Source: DATFCK01 sp045809745
Lineage (GTDB): Bacteria > Verrucomicrobiota > Verrucomicrobiia > Chthoniobacterales > UBA10450
Assembly: GCA_045809745.1 (NCBI GenBank)
Contig: JBJMXE010000054.1
Location: forward strand, 1-7,032
Direction of reading: 5' to 3'
Length of the DNA stretch: 7,032 bases
The position numbers and the translations under genes are program-made. Positions 1 to 5,255 of the stretch are shown one piece after another. Each line of letters opens with the position of its first letter. The stretch's first letter is position 1. The notes below the pieces were generated by a model that did not search any database, had not been told where the DNA came from, and saw only the letters and a list, made by a program, of their open reading frames with translations.

Positions 1-1468
1 ATGTCTTAAAGTTGAGACGAATTGCGTCGGCGAATCCCAGTGCGACAGACCCGGTGACGTCCGTTCCGATGAAATTTCCCTGGATCCGATTACCGGTGCT
101 GACGGTGACGCCGGTGGCTGAGCCGATCGTGATGCCAGTGTTGCCCTTCCCAGCAATGATGTTGCGAGCTGCCACGGTGGTGCCGCCAACCAGGTTACCA
201 CTCGACTCGATATCGACACCCGTGCCACCGACAGTTAAAGCCGTCGTGCCCGTCGCGTTCGTCCCGATAAAGTTGCCCTGGATCATGTTGTTCGTGCCAC
301 TCTTGACGACAACATCAATAGCATTGGCGGAGATCACGTTGCGCGCGGCCGGCGAAATTCCACCAATGAGATTGGACGAAGGATTCCCGCCAAATTGGAT
401 GGCCACCCCGTTGGTATTGCCGTGAGGGACGAGCCCGCTCGCGTCGGTGCCAATGAAACAGCCATCGATTACATTGTTAGCACTATTGTTGATCAGGATG
501 GCGGCACTAAAACCCCGATCGATTGCCAGGCCGCGAATCGTGCTGCCACTCCCTCCAGTGTCGATCACTAAGCCATTGGCATTGTTAGTCAGGATTGCGC
601 CGCTGAGCTCGATCAAGATCTTCGCGTTATCGCCTGCGACCAGGGTATTGGAACTGGAGGTCGGTTGCGTGTAGCCGTCAATCACCACGGGAGTAGCAAT
701 CAAAGGCAACTGTCCCGCCGCTGACGTCGGCGTAATCGTGCAGACATGCGTCGTCGGATCACAGTTAGGATCGGCGGCGGGAATATTAAAGCTGATCGCG
801 TCAAGAGCGCCGGTGGCGTTGGCGGCATTGATCGCCTCGCGCAAGGTACATTCAGTCGCATCGCAGACGCCGGTGCCGGGATCTGCGGTTGAGTTGACGA
901 CGAAGGTAGCTACTGGGGTAGCGGTAGGCGTGGCCGTCGGTGTTGCGGTCGCGGTTGCAGTAGCAGTAGGTGTCGGAGATGGCGCAGCAGTTACTGCTAC
1001 CGTGAACATGCGCGCGAAGGTATTCACTCCGCTATTAGCAGTACCGCCGTTGTCCATGACGGTGACCATGACGTGGGCAGTGCCGGATTGACCGGCGACC
1101 GGCGTATAGCTCAACGACCCAGTCGCATTCGGGCTTGTGTAACTCACCGTCGGATTCGGAATTAGCCCCGTGTTATCCGACGTGGCGCTGACCGTGATCG
1201 GCGTCTGGCCGGATTCGTTCGCGGGACCTGTGCTGATTCCCGACAGGTTCACCGTTTGGTGTCCAGAGCTCTGCGGAATCGCTGCCGGATCTGAAATAAC
1301 GTTGAGGGTCCTCGGGTTCTTCTTCGTGGCGAGGGCCGTGTTATCGTCCATCGTGGCGGTAATAGCTGGCGCCGCGACAGCCGCGCGGGAAATAAGGAAA
1401 ACCACGAACCCGAGTAGAAGCGTCGAGGCGTGACTACGAAAGTCGTGGAGGAGTGGGTATGGTTTCAA
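1..1468 (-). CDS. Secreted CTLREA-domain beta-helix protein, N-terminal part (runs off left edge)
   Basis: Reading the minus strand from a TTG at 1468 gives 489 uninterrupted codons to the window edge, so the C-terminus is missing. Residues 1-33 look like a Sec signal peptide: MKPYPLLHDFRS, then a hydrophobic stretch at about 16-27, then a likely cleavage near AAVAA. Residues 35-160 resemble a bacterial Ig-like domain, ending in VTVMDNGGTANSG...FARMFTVAV. Residues 163-185 are a Thr/Pro/Ala linker of alternating PT and AT. A CSLREA-type module follows, with C202 and CTLREAINAAN at 207-217, then a right-handed parallel beta-helix with recurrent NxIxGNFIGT and NLIGG/ARNVI repeats at about 333, 366, 395 and 458. 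Such proteins are exported surface or extracellular proteins of unknown ligand. The only in-frame ATG is codon 40, which would lose the signal peptide, so TTG is preferred; no clear Shine-Dalgarno is visible. Confidence 0.88.
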   Translation of the reverse strand, partial: MKPYPLLHDFRSHASTLLLGFVVFLISRAAVAAPAITATMDDNTALATKKNPRTLNVISDPAAIPQSSGHQTVNLSGISTGPANESGQTPITVSATSDNTGLIPNPTVSYTSPNATGSLSYTPVAGQSGTAHVMVTVMDNGGTANSGVNTFARMFTVAVTAAPSPTPTATATATATPTATPTATPVATFVVNSTADPGTGVCDATECTLREAINAANATGALDAISFNIPAADPNCDPTTHVCTITPTSAAGQLPLIATPVVIDGYTQPTSSSNTLVAGDNAKILIELSGAILTNNANGLVIDTGGSGSTIRGLAIDRGFSAAILINNSANNVIDGCFIGTDASGLVPHGNTNGVAIQFGGNPSSNLIGGISPAARNVISANAIDVVVKSGTNNMIQGNFIGTNATGTTALTVGGTGVDIESSGNLVGGTTVAARNIIAGKGNTGITIGSATGVTVSTGNRIQGNFIGTDVTGSVALGFADAIRLNFKT

Positions 1469-1506
1469 GAGCGGGCTCTAGAGCAGAGGTCAGGCTCGTG
1501 TCGCCG

Positions 1507-1535
1507 TTTTTAAAGAAAACGCGGAGTCGTGTAAA
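1507..1535 (-). promoter_or_regulatory. Possible promoter of the beta-helix protein gene
   Basis: On the minus strand TTTACA (1535-1530, five of six to TTGACA) is followed by a 17-bp spacer and TAAAAA (1512-1507, four of six to TATAAT). It would start transcription near 1500, about 30 nt upstream of the TTG start codon. This is a consensus match only. Confidence 0.4.
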
Positions 1536-1599
1536 GACCTAACGGCCAAATTTTGAAACATTTCGGTGACAGCAATTGGAATCATAGAAGGTGCGATTT

Positions 1600-1619
1600 G
1601 CCGACGGTCGCAGACCGGC
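1600..1619. repeat. Short interrupted palindrome
   Basis: GCC-GAC-GGTC, a GCA loop, then GACC-GGC: the seven paired positions leave a 3-nt bulge on the left arm. It lies just outside the larger repeat element at 1645-1706. No function can be assigned. Confidence 0.35.
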
Positions 1620-1644
1620 GCTCCAGCTGAAAATTGCGGAGGAT

Positions 1645-1706
1645 TTAGCCGCGGATGACGCGGATCTCGCGGATGGGGAACGGGACGCCGCGCAATCCGC
1701 GGTTCA
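1645..1706. repeat. Gene-less inverted-repeat element (REPIN/MITE-like)
   Basis: The left arm (1645-1680) is built from 9-10 bp units ending in CGCGGAT, followed by GGGGAA. It matches the right-hand repeat of the GxxExxY cassette (read from the minus strand, 5216-5251) at 31 of 36 positions. Seven bases later a shorter inverted arm (1688-1706) matches the outer 19 bases of the same repeat at 17 positions when reversed. The two outer ends point outward, the same arrangement as the pair flanking the GxxExxY gene, but here there is no gene inside. It sits 52 bp upstream of infA. The repeat identity is read directly; mobility is inferred. Confidence 0.7.
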
Positions 1707-1723
1707 ATCGAGCGATCAGTGAG

Positions 1724-1752
1724 TTGAGAATCGACGGCGCTTTTGTTATGGT
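1724..1752 (+). promoter_or_regulatory. infA promoter, predicted leaderless start
   Basis: TTGAGA (1724-1729, five of six to consensus), a 17-bp spacer and TATGGT (1747-1752, four of six). The expected transcription start, six to seven bases after the -10 box, falls on or within a base of the infA GTG at 1759, which implies a leaderless mRNA. The prediction is supported by the absence of a Shine-Dalgarno upstream of the GTG. Confidence 0.5.
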
Positions 1753-1758
1753 TCCTTC

Positions 1759-1977
1759 GTGCCGAAAGAGGATCAGATCTTGACCGAAGGAACCGTCACC
1801 CAGGTCTTGCCCGGAACGATGTTTCGGGTCGAATTGCCAGGGAAACGCAACGTCCTCGCCCATATCTCGGGCAAGATGCGGAAGCACTTTATCCGGATCG
1901 TCCCGGGCGACAAAGTGGAGGTAGAGCTCTCGCCCTACGATCTGACCAAGGCGCGGATTATCTTCCGCGAAAAATAA
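1759..1977 (+). CDS. infA: Translation initiation factor IF-1
   Basis: This 72-residue protein has the exact usual length of bacterial IF-1 and aligns with it end to end: an N-terminal PKED, GTVTQVLPGTMFRVELPG, then AHISGKMRKHFIRI, GDKVEVELSPYDLTKARIIFR. IF-1 is a single OB-fold protein that binds the ribosomal A site on the 30S subunit and works with IF-2 and IF-3 during initiation. The start is a GTG, placed by the conserved (M)xKED N-terminus. An ATG at 1748 is out of frame, and a stretch upstream of the GTG carries no Shine-Dalgarno. The gene stands alone: a repeat element precedes it and a heptamer array follows, rather than the ribosomal protein genes often found beside infA. Confidence 0.97.
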   Translation: MPKEDQILTEGTVTQVLPGTMFRVELPGKRNVLAHISGKMRKHFIRIVPGDKVEVELSPYDLTKARIIFREK

Positions 1978-1981
1978 CGGG

Positions 1982-2066
1982 AAGTGACGAGTGACATGTG
2001 ACGTGTGACGTGTGACGTGTGACGTGTGACATGTTGATCGATCTGTAAGCTCGTCACTGGTCACTT
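1982..2066. repeat. Heptamer array inside an imperfect long-stem inverted repeat
   Basis: Immediately after infA, seven 7-bp units run from 1984 to 2032: GTGACGA, GTGACAT, four GTGACGT, GTGACAT. The first part of the array (1982-1995) is the reverse complement of 2053-2066 at 13 of 14 positions, with AAGTGAC-N-AGTGAC forming the stem. The transcript could fold a long stem-loop in the infA 3' region, possibly acting as a terminator or stabiliser, although no T tract follows. Slippage could change the unit number. Confidence 0.75.
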
Positions 2067-2209
2067 TCTGTAAACGCGTAAGCGCACTTAAATCGCCAGT
2101 TTCGTTTCAGTTGAAGAAGGATTATCATTCAATGCAGCGCCCGGTGAAAAAAACGCGGGGAACGCGAACGCGAACGACAAGACCGAAAAAGAATCGACAA
2201 GGAACTATC

Positions 2210-2542
2210 ATGGCTGAAGAAAACAAAACTACGACCCAGGGCGACAGCGGGACTATCCCGGCGGCGGCCCAGAACAAATTCGAAAGCAGCAAGACCCACG
2301 TGCGCAAGGCGGCGGATGACCTGAAGTCCGCGGCCGGCGTTATGGCCGGAGACCTGAAATCGGCTGCCGGCGCGATGGCCGAAGAGTATCGCGGCAAGGC
2401 CGAGCAGGTTTGGGAAGACGCGCGAGACCGCGCCCGGACTTTGCAGGACGATGGCGAACAGTACGTCCGGGAAAATCCGACCAAGGCTGTCTTCACGGCG
2501 CTCGGCATCGGCTTCGTTCTCGGGTTGATCTTCCGACGCTAG
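2210..2542 (+). CDS. DUF883/ElaB-YqjD-like membrane-anchored protein
   Basis: This 110-residue protein has a hydrophilic, Ala-rich helical body and a single C-terminal membrane anchor. From the ATG at 2210, residues 1-25 are polar (MAEENKTTTQGDSG). The helical segment contains the tandem DDLKSAAGVMA/GDLKSAAGAMA, and the C-terminus is YVRENPTKAVFTALGIGFVLGLIFRR, the typical RENP...G(hydrophobic)GLLxRR ending of the ElaB/YqjD/DUF883 family. E. coli members are inner-membrane, stationary-phase proteins that bind ribosomes; that role here is only by family. The start is chosen because AAGGAA lies 5 nt upstream. An in-frame ATG at 2132 with AAGGA 10 nt upstream would add 26 very basic residues. 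The next gene begins 12 nt after the stop, so the two are likely co-transcribed. Confidence 0.82.
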   Translation: MAEENKTTTQGDSGTIPAAAQNKFESSKTHVRKAADDLKSAAGVMAGDLKSAAGAMAEEYRGKAEQVWEDARDRARTLQDDGEQYVRENPTKAVFTALGIGFVLGLIFRR

Positions 2543-2554
2543 AGATCGGGCCGC

Positions 2555-2986
2555 ATGGCTGGCGAAACGATGCGGTTCCGCAACCCCGCGGGACACGCCG
2601 GCTTACTCCATAACCTGGTCGCGCTGCTCAACAGCCTGGTCGGGTTTTTGGAAAGCCGGATTGCGCTCTTCGCCAAGGAATCGAAGACGGCGCTGGTCCA
2701 TGTGATCATCCTCGTCGGCTGCCTGGCGGCAGCGGCGATCCTGGGCCTGTTCGGTTATGTTTTCCTGGTGGCATCGGCTGTCTTCGGGCTCGCCCATGCC
2801 CTCCAGGTCTCGTGGGTGAAGATATCGTTGGGTGCCGCCCTGCTTCACTTCATTCTCGCGTTTGTCTGCGTGATGATCCCGAAAGGCCGGATGCACAAAT
2901 CGATGTTTGAAATGACGACTTCGGAATTGAAGAAGGATCGCGAATGGCTCAAAAACCAAGACCGGAAAAGTCACTCCACGAACTGA
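2555..2986 (+). CDS. Holin-X/YqjE-like integral membrane protein
   Basis: This 143-residue protein has an amphipathic N-terminus (LLHNLVALLNSLVGFLESRI at about 17-36), hydrophobic segments at about 46-80 and 88-108, and a charged C-terminal tail containing MTTSELKKDREWLK (120-133). This layout and the SELKKDREWLK tail match the Phage_holin_3_6 (PF07332, actinobacterial holin-X) / YqjE family. Members are small inner-membrane proteins of unknown biochemical role, not demonstrated holins. It is the second gene of a three-gene operon and overlaps the third by 43 nt. The ATG at 2555 has only a weak GATCGGG-like upstream sequence; an in-frame ATG at 2570 is the alternative. Confidence 0.8.
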   Translation: MAGETMRFRNPAGHAGLLHNLVALLNSLVGFLESRIALFAKESKTALVHVIILVGCLAAAAILGLFGYVFLVASAVFGLAHALQVSWVKISLGAALLHFILAFVCVMIPKGRMHKSMFEMTTSELKKDREWLKNQDRKSHSTN

Positions 2987-3348
2987 GGCAGGAAGCGGCT
3001 CACTCACGGGACCGGCTGGGACGCGACCTGAGCGGGTTGCGTTATGAGCTCGATTTCCCGCTAAAATTTAAGAAGTCGTTTCAACGACAGACCGTGCTGT
3101 GGATCGGCGCGGCGATTGTGGTCGGGGTGATGTTTGCAGTCATGCCGGCTCGAGAGAAAAAGGTGAAGCTAAAGGCCGGCGGCAAAGCGAAGGGCCGTGG
3201 CGAAGAGCAGAAGGAAGGAATTCTCGGGGCGGGCCTGGCGTTGGGCGCGCTGAAATTGGTGGCGACAATGCTGAGGCCGACGATTACGGCGTTCGTGACG
3301 AAAAAGATGAGCGGTTACGCGGCGGGCGCTTCCGGGCGGGGACGTTGA
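2944..3348 (+). CDS. DUF3618-like single-pass membrane protein
   Basis: This 134-residue protein starts inside the previous gene (43-nt overlap). The start is well supported by AAGGA at 2933-2937, 6 nt before the ATG. An N-terminal helix SLHELRQEAAHSRDRLGRDL (10-29) resembles the DUF3618 consensus of an I..TR..L..TL-type helix. A transmembrane segment follows at 50-68 (TVLWIGAAIVVGVMFAVMP), then a Lys/Gly-rich cytoplasmic stretch (70-91), then a mildly hydrophobic helix at 92-118. The position after DUF883 and YqjE-like genes parallels the yqjD-yqjE-yqjK order, so it probably works with them in the envelope. Family assignment is tentative because the sequence is short and poorly conserved. 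Confidence 0.7.
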   Translation: MAQKPRPEKSLHELRQEAAHSRDRLGRDLSGLRYELDFPLKFKKSFQRQTVLWIGAAIVVGVMFAVMPAREKKVKLKAGGKAKGRGEEQKEGILGAGLALGALKLVATMLRPTITAFVTKKMSGYAAGASGRGR

Positions 3349-3371
3349 GCCGGTCGGTCGGTTGAACCGCG

Positions 3372-3460
3372 CTTTTCAGCGCCAACGGAACGACAACGCC
3401 AAATACCTGGGGGCGTGCCCAACGCCTAACGATGACCGCCGCGCCCGTTGGCGCTAAAAG
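3372..3460. repeat. Inverted repeat with 16-17 nt arms
   Basis: The left arm CTTTTCAGCGCCAACGG (3372-3388) and the right arm CCGTTGGCGCTAAAAG (3445-3460) are reverse complements apart from one extra base in the left arm. About 56 bp lie between them. It begins 23 bp after the last gene of the membrane-protein operon, so it could fold in the transcript and act as a 3' structure, or it could mark the ends of a tiny inserted element. Confidence 0.65.
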
Positions 3461-3596
3461 ACGGTTTTCAAACCACCCCCCGCTGGCCACTGCAGGCGGC
3501 GTTTCAATTTGAAGCATGGGGCAATCCCCCAGGCTAATCATTCGCTCCCGAAAGCGCTGAAAGCACGATTCAATTTCGCCTTGGTCAGCACGGATC

Positions 3597-3620
3597 GAGC
3601 AAGAGCAAGAGCAAGAGCAT
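3597..3620. repeat. GAGCAA hexamer microsatellite
   Basis: Three perfect GAGCAA units are followed by GAGCAT (3597-3620). The run lies about 60 bp upstream of the first pilT start. Unit-number change by slippage is possible, but four units is a short array. Confidence 0.7.
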
Positions 3621-3681
3621 GAAGAGCCAGTTGTGGTGATCGGAGTGCTTTTAGGTTTTACGGCGGAGGCGGCGGCGCGTA

Positions 3682-4803
3682 ATGATCGGTGATCGCGCGA
3701 TGACCGCACAATCCAGGCAAACGTCCGGCGCGAATGGTCATCGAAGCCTTGGCCACATCGATGAATACCTGGCGGTCGGCCAGGAAGGCGGTGCATCGGA
3801 TATTCATCTTGGCGTCAATGCGCCACCGGTCTGGCGATTGCACGGCATTCTCCAGCCGATCTGGCCTGACGCGCGAAAGTTGACTGGCGATGAAACCGCC
3901 GCGCTCGCGGAAGGGTTCCTGACCAACGCGCAAAAAATCCAGCTCAACGAGCGCGGCGACGCCGATTTCGCCTACGCGAACGCGTCCGGCCGATTCCGGA
4001 CCAGCGTGGTGCGGCAACGGCTCGGGGTCGATCTGGTTTTCCGGATCATCAATACGCGGGTGCGGACGATGGACGAGCTCGGACTACCCGAGAGCTTGAA
4101 GCTCCTGACCCGTTATCATAACGGGCTGATCCTGGTGACCGGCTCGGTGGGCAGCGGAAAATCGACGACGCTGGCGGCGCTCGTGGAGCAGGTCAACATC
4201 GAGCGGCGCGAACATATCATCACTCTCGAGGACCCGATCGAATACATCTTTGAGCCGAAAGGCTGTCACATAACGCAGCGCGAGGTTCACACTCATACTC
4301 GTTCGTTCAGCGCGGCGTTGCGCGGCGCGCTTCGGGAAGACCCGGACGTGATCATGGTGGGCGAAATGCGCGACCTCGAGACGATCTCGCTCGCGATTAC
4401 CGCGGCTGAGACAGGGCATCTCGTCCTTGGAACGCTGCACACCGGAAACGCATCGCGCACACTCGACCGCCTCCTCGATGTTTTCCCAGTCGATCAGCAG
4501 GAGCAGATCCGAATCATGGTCGGCGAATCGCTTCGCGGCATCATCAGCCAGCAACTTATTCCGCGGGCCGACGGCACCGGCCGCGTGCTCGCTCTCGAAA
4601 CACTGACGAACACGCCAGCCGTGGCGAACATCATTCGCGAGGCGAAAACTTTCATGCTCCCCGGCGTTATCCAGACAGGGAAGAAACAGGGAATGCAGCT
4701 GATGGACGATGCGATCGCCGCGCTTCTCGAGCGCGGACTCATCTCCCCGGAGGAAGCCGACCGGCGGCTGGAACAGAAGGGTAACCGCGGATTACTTCGA
4801 TGA
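3682..4803 (+). CDS. pilT: Type IV pilus retraction ATPase, PilT family (paralog 1)
   Basis: This 373-residue protein is a hexameric PilT/PilU-type secretion ATPase, which powers pilus retraction at the cytoplasmic face of the inner membrane. An N-terminal PAS-like domain contains GGASDIHLGVNAPPVWRLHG (36-55). Walker A is GSVGSGKST (154-162), the Asp-box region is TLEDPIEY (181-188), Walker B is DVIMVGEMRD with Glu228, and the His box is TAAETGHLVLGTLHT (240-254). The Walker A has Ser-Val where PilT normally has Pro-Thr, so this is the more diverged of two paralogs and could be a PilU-like accessory motor. The last six codons (N368-R373) lie inside a repeat shared with other loci, so the native C-terminus may have been altered. 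The stop overlaps the next start (ATGA). The start has GGAGG 12 nt upstream; ATG 3700 is an alternative. Confidence 0.93.
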   Translation: MIGDRAMTAQSRQTSGANGHRSLGHIDEYLAVGQEGGASDIHLGVNAPPVWRLHGILQPIWPDARKLTGDETAALAEGFLTNAQKIQLNERGDADFAYANASGRFRTSVVRQRLGVDLVFRIINTRVRTMDELGLPESLKLLTRYHNGLILVTGSVGSGKSTTLAALVEQVNIERREHIITLEDPIEYIFEPKGCHITQREVHTHTRSFSAALRGALREDPDVIMVGEMRDLETISLAITAAETGHLVLGTLHTGNASRTLDRLLDVFPVDQQEQIRIMVGESLRGIISQQLIPRADGTGRVLALETLTNTPAVANIIREAKTFMLPGVIQTGKKQGMQLMDDAIAALLERGLISPEEADRRLEQKGNRGLLR

Positions 4804-4816
4804 CGCGGATGGGGAA
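4782..4816 (+). repeat. Left inverted repeat of the GxxExxY cassette
   Basis: The repeat reads as an AACCGCGGAT unit, a degenerate TACTTCGAT unit, a GACGCGGAT unit and then GGGGAA. It overlaps the last six codons and stop of the first pilT and the first codons of the GxxExxY gene. Confidence 0.85.
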
Positions 4817-5216
4817 GATGGTTCATGAAGCGCTCAGTGGAAAAATCATTGGTGTGGCGATGGAGGTTTTGAACGAGCTGAAACCAAGCTTGGATGAAGC
4901 CCTTTACGAGCGGGCCATGGTGATCGAACTGCGTGGGCAGGGTCACGAGGTCTCGGTGCAGCAATCGTTTCCCGTCTTCTATCGCGCAGAGCTGATCGGG
5001 ACGCTCGTTCCAGATTTGATCGTGGATCATTCAATTATCGTCGATCCCAAGGTCGTCACCGCTTTCAACGACAGCCACATTGCGCAAATGCTCGGCTACC
5101 TAAATATCACCGGACTCGAGCTCGCATTGCTTCTCAACTTCAAAAAAGCGCGGCTGGACTGGAAGCGTGTCGTTCGTCAAAACCCCGATCATGATCAGCC
5201 CGACCTTCAAGCCTGA
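4800..5216 (+). CDS. GxxExxY protein (PD-(D/E)XK-like fold, PDDEXK_3 family)
   Basis: This 138-residue protein belongs to the GxxExxY family (PF13366), predicted nucleases of the PD-(D/E)XK superfamily with no settled function. The name-giving motif appears as SLDEALY (30-36), with Ser replacing Gly. The putative active site is P71-D72 followed by D82-P83-K84 (VPDLIVDHSIIVDPKVV), so the usual E-x-K is D-P-K; acid and Lys are still present. AQMLGYLNITGLELALLLNF (95-114) and the ending KRVVRQ are typical. The first ATG (4800) overlaps the pilT stop as ATGA, while ATG 4809 or 4818 (MVHEALSGKIIG) are equally possible starts and the latter is closer to the usual family N-terminus. No Shine-Dalgarno is evident. 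It sits tightly between two inverted repeats. Confidence 0.88.
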   Translation: MTRMGKMVHEALSGKIIGVAMEVLNELKPSLDEALYERAMVIELRGQGHEVSVQQSFPVFYRAELIGTLVPDLIVDHSIIVDPKVVTAFNDSHIAQMLGYLNITGLELALLLNFKKARLDWKRVVRQNPDHDQPDLQA

Positions 5217-5251
5217 TTCCCCATCCGTGTCATCCGCGTAATCCGCGGTTA
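5217..5251 (-). repeat. Right inverted repeat of the GxxExxY cassette
   Basis: Read on the minus strand it is TAACCGCGGAT, TACGCGGAT, GACACGGAT, GGGGAA, three near-identical units of about 9 bp plus a tail. It starts one base after the GxxExxY stop and ends 4 nt before the second pilT ATG, taking the place of a normal ribosome binding site. Confidence 0.85.
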
Positions 5252-5255
5252 AAAA

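Larger units (their letters stand above)
3349..3681. other. 333-bp intergenic region with repeats, no gene seen
   Basis: This stretch between the membrane-protein operon and the first pilT holds no convincing coding frame. The minus-strand open frame is Arg/Pro/Ser-rich and includes a simple-repeat run, which is non-coding in character. It contains an inverted repeat (3372-3460) and a hexamer microsatellite (3597-3620). The pilT promoter should lie here but I do not see a convincing consensus. The end of the stretch carries GGAGG at 3665-3669, which is 12 nt before the pilT ATG. Confidence 0.6.
4782..5251. mobile_element. Candidate mobile cassette: GxxExxY gene between 35-bp inverted repeats
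   Basis: The left repeat (4782-4816) and the reverse complement of the right repeat (5217-5251) share 31 of 35 bases; both open TAACCGCGGATTAC and close CGGATGGGGAA. Together they enclose a single gene: its start codon is inside the left repeat and its stop ends one base before the right repeat. The 470-bp unit separates two pilT paralogs. I see no target-site duplication. Related repeats form a gene-less pair at 1645-1706. The repeats are directly visible; calling the unit mobile is an inference. Confidence 0.6.

Noticed and set aside
12..1433. Several plus-strand open frames (12-425, 447-674, 738-1091, 1170-1433)
   Set aside because: They are antisense to one continuous minus-strand reading frame that encodes a recognisable secreted beta-helix protein; their Val/Ala/Pro-rich content is the mirror of Thr/Ala/Asn codons.
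1991..2032. CRISPR-like array
   Set aside because: The 7-bp units are directly adjacent with no spacers, so it is a simple tandem repeat.
1645..2064. Minus-strand frame of 139 codons over infA
   Set aside because: It is antisense to infA and includes the HTSHVTRH run that comes from the GTGACGT array, so it is not a real protein.
2555..2986. Prophage holin
   Set aside because: The family name is holin-like, but there are no phage genes nearby and the neighbours match the yqjD-yqjE-yqjK layout, so a chromosomal envelope role is likelier.
3284..4017. Minus-strand frames across the 3349-3681 gap
   Set aside because: They contain a Ser-Cys run made by the GAGCAA microsatellite and overlap real genes at both ends; no family-like sequence.
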